Origin: CAZNQW01 sp964575225
GTDB lineage: Bacteria; Chloroflexota; Anaerolineae; JAAYZQ01
Length of the DNA stretch: 18,985 nt
Direction of reading: 5' to 3'
Assembly: GCA_964575225.1 (NCBI GenBank)
Contig: CAZNQW010000048.1
Coordinates: forward strand, 1-18,985
Positions 1-8,512 of this stretch are shown here, piece by piece; the stretch's first letter is position 1; the number at the start of each line of letters is the position of its first letter. Below the pieces are notes generated by a model, which saw only the letters and a list, made by a program, of their open reading frames with translations, was not told where the DNA came from and made no database searches. The position numbers were made by a program, and so were the translations under genes.

Positions 1-83
1 ATAGCGGAATACGCCTCTTTTTTCAAGTCCCGGAATTTCCGGATAGATTCTAAGATCATAGCGACTCGAGAGTCGGTTCTTGG

Positions 84-111
84 GCCTGATTCCTCGCGCC
101 TGATTCCTCGC
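84..111. repeat. 14-bp tandem duplication
   Basis: The unit GCCTGATTCCTCGC occurs twice back to back (84-97 and 98-111), just beyond the 3' end of the M20 peptidase gene. A small palindrome, CGACTC-GA-GAGTCG, lies at 62-75. Neither is followed by a convincing U-tract, so I do not call a terminator. The rest of 1-138 shows no gene. Confidence 0.7.
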
Positions 112-138
112 GCATAACCCCATCCAAGGGAGCGGACG

Positions 139-1350
<1,212 letters not shown>

Positions 1351-1401
1351 TTGTCCATTCACCCCTATTTGGATAGTGTATACAAGTCGGTGGGATTCTT
1401 T

Positions 1402-1688
1402 TGTGGGGGCCTGCCGAGGCCCCCACACCCCGCGGCCGGGGGCCTAAGCGCCCGCAGACGGGCGGCCCGGAGCCCCCCGAATCTAGTGCGTTGCTCGCTT
1501 GGTGCAGCTGTTCGAGGGCGCTCAGGCGTCGCTGCCAGCCCCAAAGGGGCTTGGCTGTCTCTCCAAAGCATGGATGAAAGCCACCTAGTCATCCAGGTAG
1601 GCTCCGCGGCGACGAAACAGCTAGGTACCAGATTCCCACCGAAATCGATACGCCACCCTGTTTGTGCGACTCTGGCAGCCGGCTGCCA
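1402..1688. other. Palindrome-rich intergenic stretch, possible structured RNA
   Basis: The 375 bp between the M20 and MBL genes hold no credible gene but several strong inverted repeats. There is a perfect 11-bp stem with GCCG loop at 1402-1427. A nested structure at 1438-1477 has an outer stem GGGGGC/GCCCCC and an inner CGCCCG-CAGA-CGGGCG. AGCCCC-AAA-GGGGCT extended by GCC/GGC lies at 1534-1555, and a perfect 16-nt palindrome TGGCAGCCGGCTGCCA at 1673-1688. None has a U-tract. I do not recognise RNase P, tmRNA, SRP or 6S signatures. It could be the leader of the M20 mRNA, a cluster of REP-like elements or an unknown ncRNA. Confidence 0.4.
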
Positions 1689-1725
1689 AGTGCCACCGAA
1701 TCGGTCCAGGTTCTGTTTCCCCGGC

Positions 1726-2367
1726 TTACTCGTGTTGGAGGAGCACCGTCTGACCTTCATATTGGCGGGCAAAGCGCTCTCCATCGTGCTCGGTGCCGAT
1801 GCCCGAGCCATAGTGCATGGGCACGACGATCTCGGGCTGGATGGTGCGCGCTGCCTCGACGGCCTCTTCGACGGTCATCACATAGGTGCCACTCACCGGC
1901 AAAAGCGCCACATCGCATCGGATATCGGCCATCTCTGGAATGTGGTCGGTATCGCCGGCAAAGTAGAGGCGCACCCCTTCGACGGTGACGATATAGCCCA
2001 CGTGTTTGGCTTCTCGAGGGTGAAAGGGCACCCCTTCAGACCGGAACTTGTTTGTATTGTAGGCGGGCACGGCTTCGATCTCGAGACCGGCCAACGCCAA
2101 CTGATCGCCGGGTCGGACAAGCCTGGCGCCGGGCAACTTGTCGGCTGACCCTGCGTTGGCAACGATCACCGTGCCGCGACCGCGCACCTTTTCGATGTCC
2201 TCAGGCGAGCAGTGGTCAAAGTGCTCGTGGCTCACCAACACCAGGTCGGCCGGTGGCTGTTTCTTGGCCAGTTTCCAGGGATCAAAATAGACCACCACCG
2301 CTCCCTCGAGCCGAAAGCTATCGTGCCCTAACCAACGCAGTTTCGAGACCAATTCCTCCGCATTCAT
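1726..2367 (-). CDS. MBL-fold metal-dependent hydrolase (UPF0173-like)
   Basis: This is a 213-aa cytoplasmic protein of the metallo-beta-lactamase fold. The metal-binding motif is SHEHFDH (H47, H49, D51, H52), with later ligands consistent with H122, D139 in AGDTDHI, and H185 in VPMHYG. The short length and the 'RWLGHDSFRLEG...YFDPW' start are typical of the UPF0173/UlaG-like branch of small predicted hydrolases; the substrate cannot be told from sequence. A strong Shine-Dalgarno GAAGGAGGA sits just upstream of the ATG at 2367. It lies 29 bp after the MFS transporter gene on the same strand, so the two are probably co-transcribed. Confidence 0.88.
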   Translation of the reverse strand: MNAEELVSKLRWLGHDSFRLEGAVVVYFDPWKLAKKQPPADLVLVSHEHFDHCSPEDIEKVRGRGTVIVANAGSADKLPGARLVRPGDQLALAGLEIEAVPAYNTNKFRSEGVPFHPREAKHVGYIVTVEGVRLYFAGDTDHIPEMADIRCDVALLPVSGTYVMTVEEAVEAARTIQPEIVVPMHYGSGIGTEHDGERFARQYEGQTVLLQHE

Positions 2368-2396
2368 GTGCTCCTCCTTCAGTCGTTGACTGATGG

Positions 2397-3626
2397 CTAT
2401 CCCAACTTGGAAGGGATTGCCGCGAGTTTTCGTTCGGAATAGTACACCAACACACCAAACACCACAGTCGCTCCGATCAGGGCCGCCAGAATGGCCAGGA
2501 TCGCGACCTGGGGGCCTACCGGCTCAAAGAGCTGCCCGATGATCCAGGGCAGTGACATGCCCCCCACACTGGCTGCCACCAGGAAAGCACCTGTGATCTG
2601 CCCGGTAATGGGCACCCTTTGCCCCGTCCAGGAGATGGCCGTGGGAAAGATGCTGGCCATAAAAAGGCCCACTCCCGCTGCCCCCAACCATGTCACCATC
2701 CACGACTCTGACCCCAGGAGAAGGGCCAAAAGGCTGATCACACAACCCACCAGGTCCACCAGGAGGATGGTGCGGGGGCGGAAGCGCAGGGCAATGGGAA
2801 TCGATAGAAACCGCCCTACCGTCAGCGCCCCCCAAAAGATCGAAGTCAGGTAGGCGGCCGTTGTGGCATCGGCCAAATTGAGGGCCAGGGCATAGGTGAA
2901 GATCCATCCGCCAAAAGAAGCCTCGGCGCCAATGTACAAGCCCAACAGCACTGCCACGAGAAGGACGAGGATACGCCCGTCCACGGCATGCTTCGCGCCT
3001 GAGGCAGAAGCCGTTTCACCGGGGAGCGGATTGTGACGGGCATCTTGGCTGGGGCTGGGCATGCGGCTGATCCAGAGGGAAATGGGCAGCGCCACAAGGG
3101 CCAACACCCAATAGGCCCCTGCAAAGCGATCGGTCAGCGCAAAGGCTTGGGCCACCAGAATCGGCGCCAGGAGGGCACCTACACCAAAGAAAAAGTGGAG
3201 CGCATTCATATAGGGCCCCACGCTTGAGCCATAGGCCCACACGATCAGAGTATTGCCCCCCACGTCCACAGCGCCGCCCGCCATGCCCGCAATCAGCACT
3301 GCCAGGAACAGCAACCACAGGACGGGGGCCAGGGGAACGCCCGCCAGCAAGATGGCCAGGAGACACAAGGCTGCCGCCATCAGCGGATGGCCCGAGATCC
3401 GATCGTACAACCTGCCCGATAGAAAAGAACCCAAAAGATAGCCCAGAGAATGGGCCGGAAACAACAGGCTGATCTGGCTCAAGCTGACGCTCGTCTGCCC
3501 AGCCAGCCCCGGTAGGGTGGGGCCCAAGATCGCCGACGACATGCCCAGTGTAATATAGGCCGCAAAATAACCCACCGTGGCGCCGCTCCGCCCCGGCTGG
3601 ACCAAAGACCGGATTCCCGTGTTCAT
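2397..3626 (-). CDS. MFS transporter
   Basis: This 409-aa inner-membrane protein has about 12 hydrophobic segments in two halves of six. They are separated by a hydrophilic loop around residues 190-220 (rich in S, P, A, Q and N), the usual major facilitator layout. The early segment contains LGYLLGSFLSGRLYDRISG, matching the MFS motif A loop (G-x-x-x-D-R). The sequence resembles the FucP-like/sugar-efflux group, but the substrate cannot be assigned. The ATG at 3626 is preceded only by a weak G-rich stretch. A sigma70-type promoter at 3738-3766 lies about 110 bp upstream. It probably heads an operon with the MBL hydrolase. Confidence 0.88.
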   Translation of the reverse strand: MNTGIRSLVQPGRSGATVGYFAAYITLGMSSAILGPTLPGLAGQTSVSLSQISLLFPAHSLGYLLGSFLSGRLYDRISGHPLMAAALCLLAILLAGVPLAPVLWLLFLAVLIAGMAGGAVDVGGNTLIVWAYGSSVGPYMNALHFFFGVGALLAPILVAQAFALTDRFAGAYWVLALVALPISLWISRMPSPSQDARHNPLPGETASASGAKHAVDGRILVLLVAVLLGLYIGAEASFGGWIFTYALALNLADATTAAYLTSIFWGALTVGRFLSIPIALRFRPRTILLVDLVGCVISLLALLLGSESWMVTWLGAAGVGLFMASIFPTAISWTGQRVPITGQITGAFLVAASVGGMSLPWIIGQLFEPVGPQVAILAILAALIGATVVFGVLVYYSERKLAAIPSKLG

Positions 3627-3737
3627 CTATGCCCAAGCCCCGTGCCGTTTTGCAGGTTCCCCTTGAACGGCCCCGGCCCAAGTAAAATGCCCCATGTTCA
3701 CCGTCATGGCTGAATCCCTCTTTCAGATGCTAGGGCC

Positions 3738-3766
3738 ATTATACCGCCAACCCCAGGGCTCGGCAA
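3738..3766 (-). promoter_or_regulatory. sigma70-type promoter for the MFS gene
   Basis: On the minus strand TTGCCG (3761-3766) and a perfect TATAAT (3738-3743) are separated by 17 nt. The expected start near 3731 gives a leader of about 105 nt. The rest of the 538-bp divergent gap (3627-4164) shows no other convincing gene. Confidence 0.7.
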
Positions 3767-4114
3767 GTGATGAGAAGGTCGGGTCGGAGGTGCGCGCCAT
3801 ACGCGGCGGTTTCTGCCACATTTTGAGCCGTCCGAGGAGCGAGGCCACGCAGCGCCGTCCATTTCGTCAGCAGCGGCACCGATCAACGATGGGTCCATAG
3901 TACTTGGACCTAGTCCCTGTGGATACAAATGAGCTAATTCTTTTTCTGAACCACCCGTATCGGTGGGCGTATCTTACCGTCGATCAGGGTGAAGGATATC
4001 CTTTTCGAATCGCATCACTGTCTCGGCTGCGCATTCGGCAGGCCTGCCATTCCGTTGGGGATTTGGCCGATCCCTCACAAGGTTGGCCCTGCCTGTACCA
4101 CGCGCATACCCAAT

Positions 4115-4142
4115 CGATGCCGGCCTTGCCAAGGCCGCATCG
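4115..4142 (+). other. Hairpin just upstream of the Shine-Dalgarno of the secreted protein gene
   Basis: The sequence CGATGC(C)GGCCTTG pairs with CAAGGCCGCATCG, giving a long stem with one bulged base. It ends 8 bp before the AAAGGAG ribosome site of the gene starting at 4165. It could stabilise the leader or modulate initiation; there is no U-tract, so it is not a terminator. Confidence 0.5.
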
Positions 4143-4164
4143 GCTCAACGAAAGGAGCACAATC

Positions 4165-4560
4165 ATGAATCGCAAAATCATCATCATTGCCCTGGCTGCC
4201 TTGTTGCTACTGACGAGCGTCGGGCCCGCTCTGGCTGTCGAACTGCCCGGTGTACAGTACTTTACCCTGGTGGGCATTGTCGAGGGCGCCTCGCTGACCG
4301 CAGATGGCGGCACCATCACCGTTCAGGTCTATCACGGCAACCGCTTCATTCAGAAGAACGGCTGGATCGACGGGCAACTAACCGTAACCACAGAAGCGGA
4401 CGCCGAATACCGGCAATACACGCCTGCGGGCTGTATTCCCGCCACGTATGCGATCGTGCAACCGGGGAAAACGGTCAGCATCCACGGCATGGTGTCGAAT
4501 GGCACGTTTACCGGCGACCGGATCACCATCGGTGTGCCCCTGACCTGCTGCACACCCTGA
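4165..4560 (+). CDS. Small secreted protein of unknown function (possible DUF5666-like beta domain)
   Basis: This 131-aa precursor has a clear Sec signal peptide: MNRK, then a hydrophobic core (IIIIALAALLLLTSVG), then an ALA cleavage site near residue 24. The mature part of about 107 residues is beta-rich, with phrases such as TLVGIVEGASLTADGGTITV and GKTVSIHGMVSNGTFTGDRITIG. These resemble small beta-barrel domains such as DUF5666, which is an impression only. It ends with LTCCTP, and a third Cys lies in AGCIP. The frame is open from 3904, but the ATG at 4165 is preferred because AAAGGAG lies 7 nt upstream and the signal peptide starts there. The gene is monocistronic and ends before the terminator at 4626. 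Confidence 0.8.
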   Translation: MNRKIIIIALAALLLLTSVGPALAVELPGVQYFTLVGIVEGASLTADGGTITVQVYHGNRFIQKNGWIDGQLTVTTEADAEYRQYTPAGCIPATYAIVQPGKTVSIHGMVSNGTFTGDRITIGVPLTCCTP

Positions 4561-4625
4561 TCCGTGCGCCCAGTGACCCACTAGACCGATAGGGAACCGA
4601 TCGTCTGAACCATTCTGGGGGAAAC

Positions 4626-4661
4626 AAAAAAGACCTGGAAAGCCACTTCCAGGTCTTTTTT
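4626..4661. terminator. Bidirectional intrinsic terminator
   Basis: A perfect 15-bp stem (AAAAAAGACCTGGAA / TTCCAGGTCTTTTTT) surrounds a 6-nt loop. It has A-runs on one side and U-runs on the other, so it can end transcription from both sides: the secreted protein gene (plus) and the 50-codon ORF (minus), whose stop is 12 nt away. Confidence 0.93.
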
Positions 4662-4672
4662 GGGCTCGGGCC

Positions 4673-4825
4673 CTAGCCGCGGGAACATAGCGGCGTTCGG
4701 CCACGACACATCGACACGGCCCGGCCAATCCTGCGGCCGGCCCCGTTTCTGAGGGTTCTCTGTGCATCACGGGTTTTTGCTTCGTTCTCTCGTTTCGCCA
4801 GATCTCCAAGGGTCATGACAAACAT
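4673..4825 (-). CDS. 50-aa basic small ORF downstream of a c-di-AMP-type riboswitch
   Basis: An ATG at 4825 is preceded by AAAGGAG at a 6-nt spacing (4832-4838), and the frame runs 50 codons to TAG at 4673, 12 nt before the terminator. The protein begins MFVMTLGDLAKREN, is hydrophilic and Arg-rich (10 R, 2 K, 4 acidic residues), and ends with C-x-G-R-T-P-L-C-S-R-G. It has no signal peptide, membrane segment or domain I recognise. It could initiate at the second ATG (4816). The complete unit around it (promoter, aptamer, ribosome site, terminator) argues for expression. The alternative is the remnant of a larger riboswitch-controlled gene, such as a cell-wall hydrolase or ion transporter, that was deleted. 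Confidence 0.5.
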   Translation of the reverse strand: MFVMTLGDLAKRENEAKTRDAQRTLRNGAGRRIGRAVSMCRGRTPLCSRG

Positions 4826-4846
4826 TGTTCTCTCCTTTGTGCAACA

Positions 4847-4867
4847 GCTCAACCTACCGGGCTGAGC
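4847..4867 (-). promoter_or_regulatory. Hairpin next to the Shine-Dalgarno of the riboswitch ORF
   Basis: On the minus strand GCTCAGCC pairs with GGTTGAGC (8 bp, one G-U) around a CGGTA loop. It ends 8 nt before AAAGGAG. It leaves the ribosome site exposed, so it may be a spacer stem or may compete with other leader folds. Confidence 0.5.
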
Positions 4868-4893
4868 CTACAAGGGCGCCCACGAAACAAAAA

Positions 4894-4919
4894 GGGCACC
4901 CGATCTTGGTCGGATGTCC
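4894..4919 (-). terminator. Riboswitch expression-platform terminator
   Basis: On the minus strand GGACATCCGA pairs with TCGGGTGCCC, with one A-C mismatch and a 6-nt loop. It is followed directly by TTTTTGTTT (4893-4885). It starts at the 3' edge of the aptamer, where its 5' arm touches the conserved GAAGAAGGA end. This is the expected position for a ligand-controlled transcription terminator. Confidence 0.8.
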
Positions 4920-5031
4920 TTCTTCCACGCCTACGGAGTTAGCTGACGGGCTCGGACCGAAGAAGCTGGCCCTACGCCTTGCGATTCGCCCCAAAGGTTG
5001 ATGGGTCCCCCGTTGTCAATGCACTCGGCGA
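4917..5031 (-). promoter_or_regulatory. ydaO/yuaA-type (cyclic di-AMP) riboswitch aptamer
   Basis: Read on the minus strand, the segment carries the ordered conserved blocks of the ydaO/yuaA leader. CGGGGGACCCA is at 5012-5002 and GGGGCGAATCGC at 4992-4981. A hairpin around CTTCTTCGG follows, then CCCGTCAGCTAACTCCGTAG within 4950-4931, and finally GGCG...GGAAGAAGGA to 4917. The CCCGTCAGCTAAC-GTAGGCG block is the hallmark, as in actinobacterial leaders of resuscitation-promoting-factor genes. Ligand binding normally turns the downstream gene off, which fits the terminator that follows. The outer P1 boundary is approximate. Recognition is from memory of the motif; a covariance-model search would settle it. 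Confidence 0.85.
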
Positions 5032-5056
5032 GATGACGTATAATACCATCGACCAG

Positions 5057-5085
5057 ACTCTACCACAACTTGCAGGGCCTGTCAA
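5057..5085 (-). promoter_or_regulatory. Promoter of the riboswitch transcript
   Basis: A perfect TTGACA (5080-5085) is followed after 17 nt by TAGAGT (5057-5062). A second, overlapping pair also has a 17-nt spacer: TTGTGG (5063-5068) and TATTAT (5040-5045). Both start transcription just upstream of the aptamer. They lie downstream of the lactate permease gene, so the riboswitch is an independent unit. Confidence 0.75.
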
Positions 5086-5117
5086 ACTTAAGCACCGCAG
5101 AGGCAAAAATTCTGAAC

Positions 5118-5146
5118 ATGAAACCTGGTAGGTCTGGTGGTTTCAT
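5118..5146 (-). terminator. Probable terminator after the lactate permease gene
   Basis: On the minus strand ATGAAACC and GGTTTCAT form a perfect 8-bp stem around a 13-nt loop, 20 nt after the permease stop. The only T-run (ATTTTTG) begins about 8 nt beyond the stem, so efficiency is doubtful. Confidence 0.4.
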
Positions 5147-5166
5147 CCCAGAAAGAGTGCCCACGT

Positions 5167-6774
5167 TCACTGAACTCCCAACAGCACCGCTGCCAGGACC
5201 AACAGGCCGATGAGGCCGGTGGTGATCAGGCCGATGGGCAATAGCTTTTTCAGAACCTGACCCTCGCGCCCCACCAGACCTGCCGTGCTGCATCCGACGA
5301 TCAATCGGGCAGGCGCCAGCATCGAGCCCAAGGCGGCGCCCGTGGTCTGCGCCCCCAGGATCAGCGGCACGCTCATTCCCAACAGGGTCGCTGCCTGTTG
5401 CTGCAACGAGGCAAACACCACATTGGAATTGGTGTTGCTGCCGGTCATAAAAGAGCCCAACAGGCCGATGTAGGGCGAGATCAGCGGATAGAGCGGCCCC
5501 GAGACTTGGCTGAGCCCCTGGGCCAGCACATAGGTCATGCCGCTGTTTTCCATGGCCACGGCAAACCCGACCATCGTGAGGATGGCCATCGACGAGGGTC
5601 CCGCGCTCTTGACGGTGCTCCGCGCAATGCGGCGCACTACGCCCGGGGAATAGGCCCCTCGTCGTTCGTAGATCAGGAAGGCGAGCACCGCTGCATAGGC
5701 CAGCAGCGCCCCCGCATGTCCAAAGATGCTGATGCTGCGTCCGGCGCCCGCCGGGACGACCCAGCCATAGGAGGTGCTCACTTCCGGGAATTCGATGCGC
5801 AGCTCGATCCGGTTCAATACCCCGTTCAGCCAGGGCCAGAGCTCGGCAGCCGCGACCACCACGATTAGGATAAGATAGGGCAGGACGGCCAGCGCCAACG
5901 ACATATGGGGCCCCTTGTTCCCTTGGGCCATCGGAACCTTGATCTGTCCCAAGCCGGTTGCCTCGGCGCCATCGTCGCCGCCCTGATATCGCGGCAGCTG
6001 TGCCACCAGACTGCCCGCTGCCAGGCCCGCCAGACCCGCGCCAAAGCCACCCAGGTTCCACAAGCCGGTCAGGGCCAGGCCGGCCTGCACGCCAGCCATC
6101 ACCAGGCCCATGATCAGGATCGCCACCCAGCCCTTTCGGACTGAGCGCGCTCCGCGAAAGATCCACACCACGCCGATGCCGCAGAGAAAACAGCCCACTC
6201 CCAGCAGGAGGGACGCCCAGGGCGCCAATTCCTCGCCCGGCAGGCCCGTGGCGGCCATCAAGGCCTGAAACGACGAAGCCATTGAGCCAAAGGTGATTGA
6301 CCAGGAATGGCCAATAGAGACCGCTGCCACAGCCACCACCGGTGAAAAGCCCAGGCCAATCAGAAGGGGCGCCACAATGGCCAGTACCACGCCAAAGCCC
6401 GCCACGCCTTGAATGAACGAGCTGAATGCCCAGGCCAACAACAGAAGCTGCATCGTGGGTTCCGACGTGAGCCGGGCGATGCCCTGGCCGATGATGGTAA
6501 TCGCCCCGGCTTCATCGACGGCCCGATACAAGACCAGGGCCATCCAGATGATGTACAACACGAACAGGGTGAGCAAGAGCCCACGAATCTGGGAATAGAG
6601 CAACAGCTCGGCCCCGGCGCCAAAAAAGATCCAGGCCACGACCAGCCCCACGACCCAGCCCGCAGCGCCCGCCTTGCTGCCGCTCCAACGAAAACCGACC
6701 ATCAGCACCAGCACCGTCGCGATGGGGGAAAAAGCGAGCAACCAGGTTGCCAAGTTGATAGGAGGTGTCTGCAT
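5167..6774 (-). CDS. L-lactate permease family transporter (LctP/LldP)
   Basis: This 535-aa integral membrane protein has some 13-14 hydrophobic segments. It carries the LctP family core, IQGVAGFGVVLAIVAPLLIGLGFSPVVAVAAVSIGHSWSITFGS, around residues 121-165. A second gate-like repeat, MTGSNTNSNVVFASLQQQAA, lies near residues 440-460. LctP proteins import lactate (and glycolate) with protons. It is the last of seven minus-strand genes and starts 18 bp after the PLP-enzyme gene. GAGAAAAG is the only ribosome-site-like stretch before the ATG at 6774. 2-Oxo or hydroxy acids released by the neighbouring PLP enzyme are conceivable cargo, but this is only suggested by proximity. Confidence 0.88.
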   Translation of the reverse strand: MQTPPINLATWLLAFSPIATVLVLMVGFRWSGSKAGAAGWVVGLVVAWIFFGAGAELLLYSQIRGLLLTLFVLYIIWMALVLYRAVDEAGAITIIGQGIARLTSEPTMQLLLLAWAFSSFIQGVAGFGVVLAIVAPLLIGLGFSPVVAVAAVSIGHSWSITFGSMASSFQALMAATGLPGEELAPWASLLLGVGCFLCGIGVVWIFRGARSVRKGWVAILIMGLVMAGVQAGLALTGLWNLGGFGAGLAGLAAGSLVAQLPRYQGGDDGAEATGLGQIKVPMAQGNKGPHMSLALAVLPYLILIVVVAAAELWPWLNGVLNRIELRIEFPEVSTSYGWVVPAGAGRSISIFGHAGALLAYAAVLAFLIYERRGAYSPGVVRRIARSTVKSAGPSSMAILTMVGFAVAMENSGMTYVLAQGLSQVSGPLYPLISPYIGLLGSFMTGSNTNSNVVFASLQQQAATLLGMSVPLILGAQTTGAALGSMLAPARLIVGCSTAGLVGREGQVLKKLLPIGLITTGLIGLLVLAAVLLGVQ

Positions 6775-6792
6775 TCTTTTCTCGCTGCTCGC

Positions 6793-7998
6793 CTAGAACC
6801 CGGCCCGATCCAATGCCTGGGCCAGGTCGGCGATGATGTCCTGGGCCTCTTCGATGCCCACACTCAGGCGCACCAGGCCGTCGCCGATCCCCAGCGCCTT
6901 GCGCACCTCTGGGGCCAGGGGCCGGTGGGAGGAATGGGCCGGGTAGAGTGTCAGACTGTACACATCGCCCAGGGTGGTCGCCGGCAGCACCAGCTCCAGC
7001 GCCTCCATGAAGGCAAAGACCTCGGCCTGGCCCGCGTCGCGCAGGTCAAAGCTCATCATCCCGCCAAATCCCCGCCCCTGAAAGATCCGGGCGGCAATCT
7101 CGTGCTGGGGATGGCCGGGCAGCCCGGGATAGTTCACCTGGGCGATGGCCGGATGCTGGCTCAGCCATTCAGCCACCGTTTGGGCATTGGCGCAATGCTG
7201 GCGCATGCGCAGGGGCAAGGTCTTGAGGCCGCGCAGGGTAAGCCAGGCCTCCTGAGGGCCGAGATTGGCTCCTAGAAGCTTTTGTCGCTCGCGCAGGTCC
7301 AGGCCCCGCGCCCGCGAACAGGCCACCACCCCGGCCATGATATCACCATGCCCCCCCAGATACTTGGTCGCCGAGTGGACCGCATAATCGGCGCCCTGGT
7401 CCAGCGCGCGCAAAAGGTACGGGGAAGCAAAGGTGCTGTCTACAATCAGATGGGCGCCAGCGGCGTGGGCCATCTGGGCCAGGGCCGGGACGTCGGCTAC
7501 CTTCATCAGCGGGTTGGATACCACCTCGCACAACACGGCCACCGGCTTGACCTGGTCCAGAGCCTGGGCCACCTGGTTGAGATCGGCAATGTCCACAAAG
7601 CGCACACCGACGCCCAGCGAGGTCAACAACCGCTCCAAGAGGGCGTAAGTGGCGCCATACACATCGGCCGCCGCTACCACCGAGGTGCCGGCCCGGACGC
7701 CTGCTCCCATCAAGGCGGCGTGGATCGCGCCCATTCCCGAGGCAAAGGCCACGGCATCTTCAGTTCCCTCCAGGGTGGCGATGGCTTGCTCCAGCGAACT
7801 CACCGTCGGGCTGCCGTAGCGCAGATAGACATAGCCGTCCTTGGCGCCGCCAAAAACCGCGTCGAGGTCCTGCATATCGTCGTACACATAGCCCACCGAA
7901 AGGTGGATGGGTGTACTCACCGGGGTGAAATCGGGCCTCGGCCCCCGCTCTCCGGCATGGACGGCCTGGGTCAAAATCCCCTTGTCCTGTAGCATCAT
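6793..7998 (-). CDS. Cys/Met-metabolism PLP enzyme (cystathionine gamma-synthase / gamma-lyase family)
   Basis: This 401-aa fold-type I PLP enzyme handles gamma-substituted amino acids. The PLP lysine is K212 in HSATKYLGGHGD, the ring-binding Asp is D187 in VDSTFAS, and the phosphate-binding R60/Y61 lie in YLRYGSPT (family YxRYxNPT). The stacking Tyr is Y114 in VYGATYALL. The Cys that follows YG in Pseudomonas methionine gamma-lyase is Ala here, so I do not assign methionine gamma-lyase specifically; cystathionine gamma-synthase, gamma-lyase or O-acylhomoserine sulfhydrylase are equally possible. The frame is open to 8073, but the ATG at 7998 follows GAAAGGA and matches the family N-terminus. 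It lies 43 bp after the GNAT gene. Confidence 0.87.
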   Translation of the reverse strand: MMLQDKGILTQAVHAGERGPRPDFTPVSTPIHLSVGYVYDDMQDLDAVFGGAKDGYVYLRYGSPTVSSLEQAIATLEGTEDAVAFASGMGAIHAALMGAGVRAGTSVVAAADVYGATYALLERLLTSLGVGVRFVDIADLNQVAQALDQVKPVAVLCEVVSNPLMKVADVPALAQMAHAAGAHLIVDSTFASPYLLRALDQGADYAVHSATKYLGGHGDIMAGVVACSRARGLDLRERQKLLGANLGPQEAWLTLRGLKTLPLRMRQHCANAQTVAEWLSQHPAIAQVNYPGLPGHPQHEIAARIFQGRGFGGMMSFDLRDAGQAEVFAFMEALELVLPATTLGDVYSLTLYPAHSSHRPLAPEVRKALGIGDGLVRLSVGIEEAQDIIADLAQALDRAGF

Positions 7999-8041
7999 GG
8001 TTCGGTTCCTTTCTCCTACCTTCAGGATGCCTCTCGGCTCC

Positions 8042-8506
8042 CTACAAACGCTTGAGCATGGGCACGTAGACAAAGCCGTGCAATCGCTCCGGTTCTCCCA
8101 GCGCTTCGTAGCGCAACCGCTGGTAAAAGCCCTGGGCGTTCAGCGAGGAATGGACGGTCATAAAGGCTTCCCCCTCGGCGCGGCAGATCCTTTCCACCCG
8201 GTTCATCAGTGCCGTGGCAATGCCCTGCCCCATGTACAGTGGATGCACAAACAGAAGCGAGACGTGAGCGACGTCTCGCATTTGAATCACGCCGACGATC
8301 TGAGGGCCATCCAGGGCCACCAGCGTTGTCAGCACGGCAGCCCGCCCGGCGAGGGCCTCGGGGTCGATAAAGGCGTGCATCTGTGCAATGCCTTCCGGGC
8401 CAAAGTCTGGGGCCACCATTTCGTCAAAGACCCGGCGGATCAGCGCCGAGGCGCCCCTGGCATCGTCGGGTTGAAAGGGTCGGATCGCGATCGACGCAGG
8501 GACCAT
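8042..8506 (-). CDS. GNAT family N-acetyltransferase
   Basis: This 154-aa cytoplasmic acyl-CoA transferase starts with IAIRPFQPDDARGASALIRRVF, typical of GNAT N-termini. The CoA pyrophosphate loop is MGQGIATALM (G93, G95), following the beta4 strand VSLLFVHPLY. The C-terminal motif B is NAQGFYQRLRYEALGE (N123, Y128). The acceptor substrate is unknown. It starts 6 bp after the pstB1 stop, with AGGGCGG between, so it is probably translated from the same mRNA. Confidence 0.85.
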   Translation of the reverse strand: MVPASIAIRPFQPDDARGASALIRRVFDEMVAPDFGPEGIAQMHAFIDPEALAGRAAVLTTLVALDGPQIVGVIQMRDVAHVSLLFVHPLYMGQGIATALMNRVERICRAEGEAFMTVHSSLNAQGFYQRLRYEALGEPERLHGFVYVPMLKRL

Positions 8507-8512
8507 GCCGCC

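Noticed and set aside
1390..1725. RNase P RNA, tmRNA, SRP, 6S RNA, T-box or cobalamin riboswitch in the structured gap
   Set aside because: None of the conserved core strings of these RNAs could be found on either strand; only GGTGG-like fragments occur.
1365..1811. 148-codon minus-strand frame across the palindromic gap
   Set aside because: It overlaps the MBL gene end, has an Arg/Ala/Pro-rich composition typical of a noncoding GC-rich frame, and no ribosome site.
3904..4164. N-terminal extension of the secreted protein (frame open from 3904)
   Set aside because: The extension has no ribosome site and would bury a perfect signal peptide and its AAAGGAG site.
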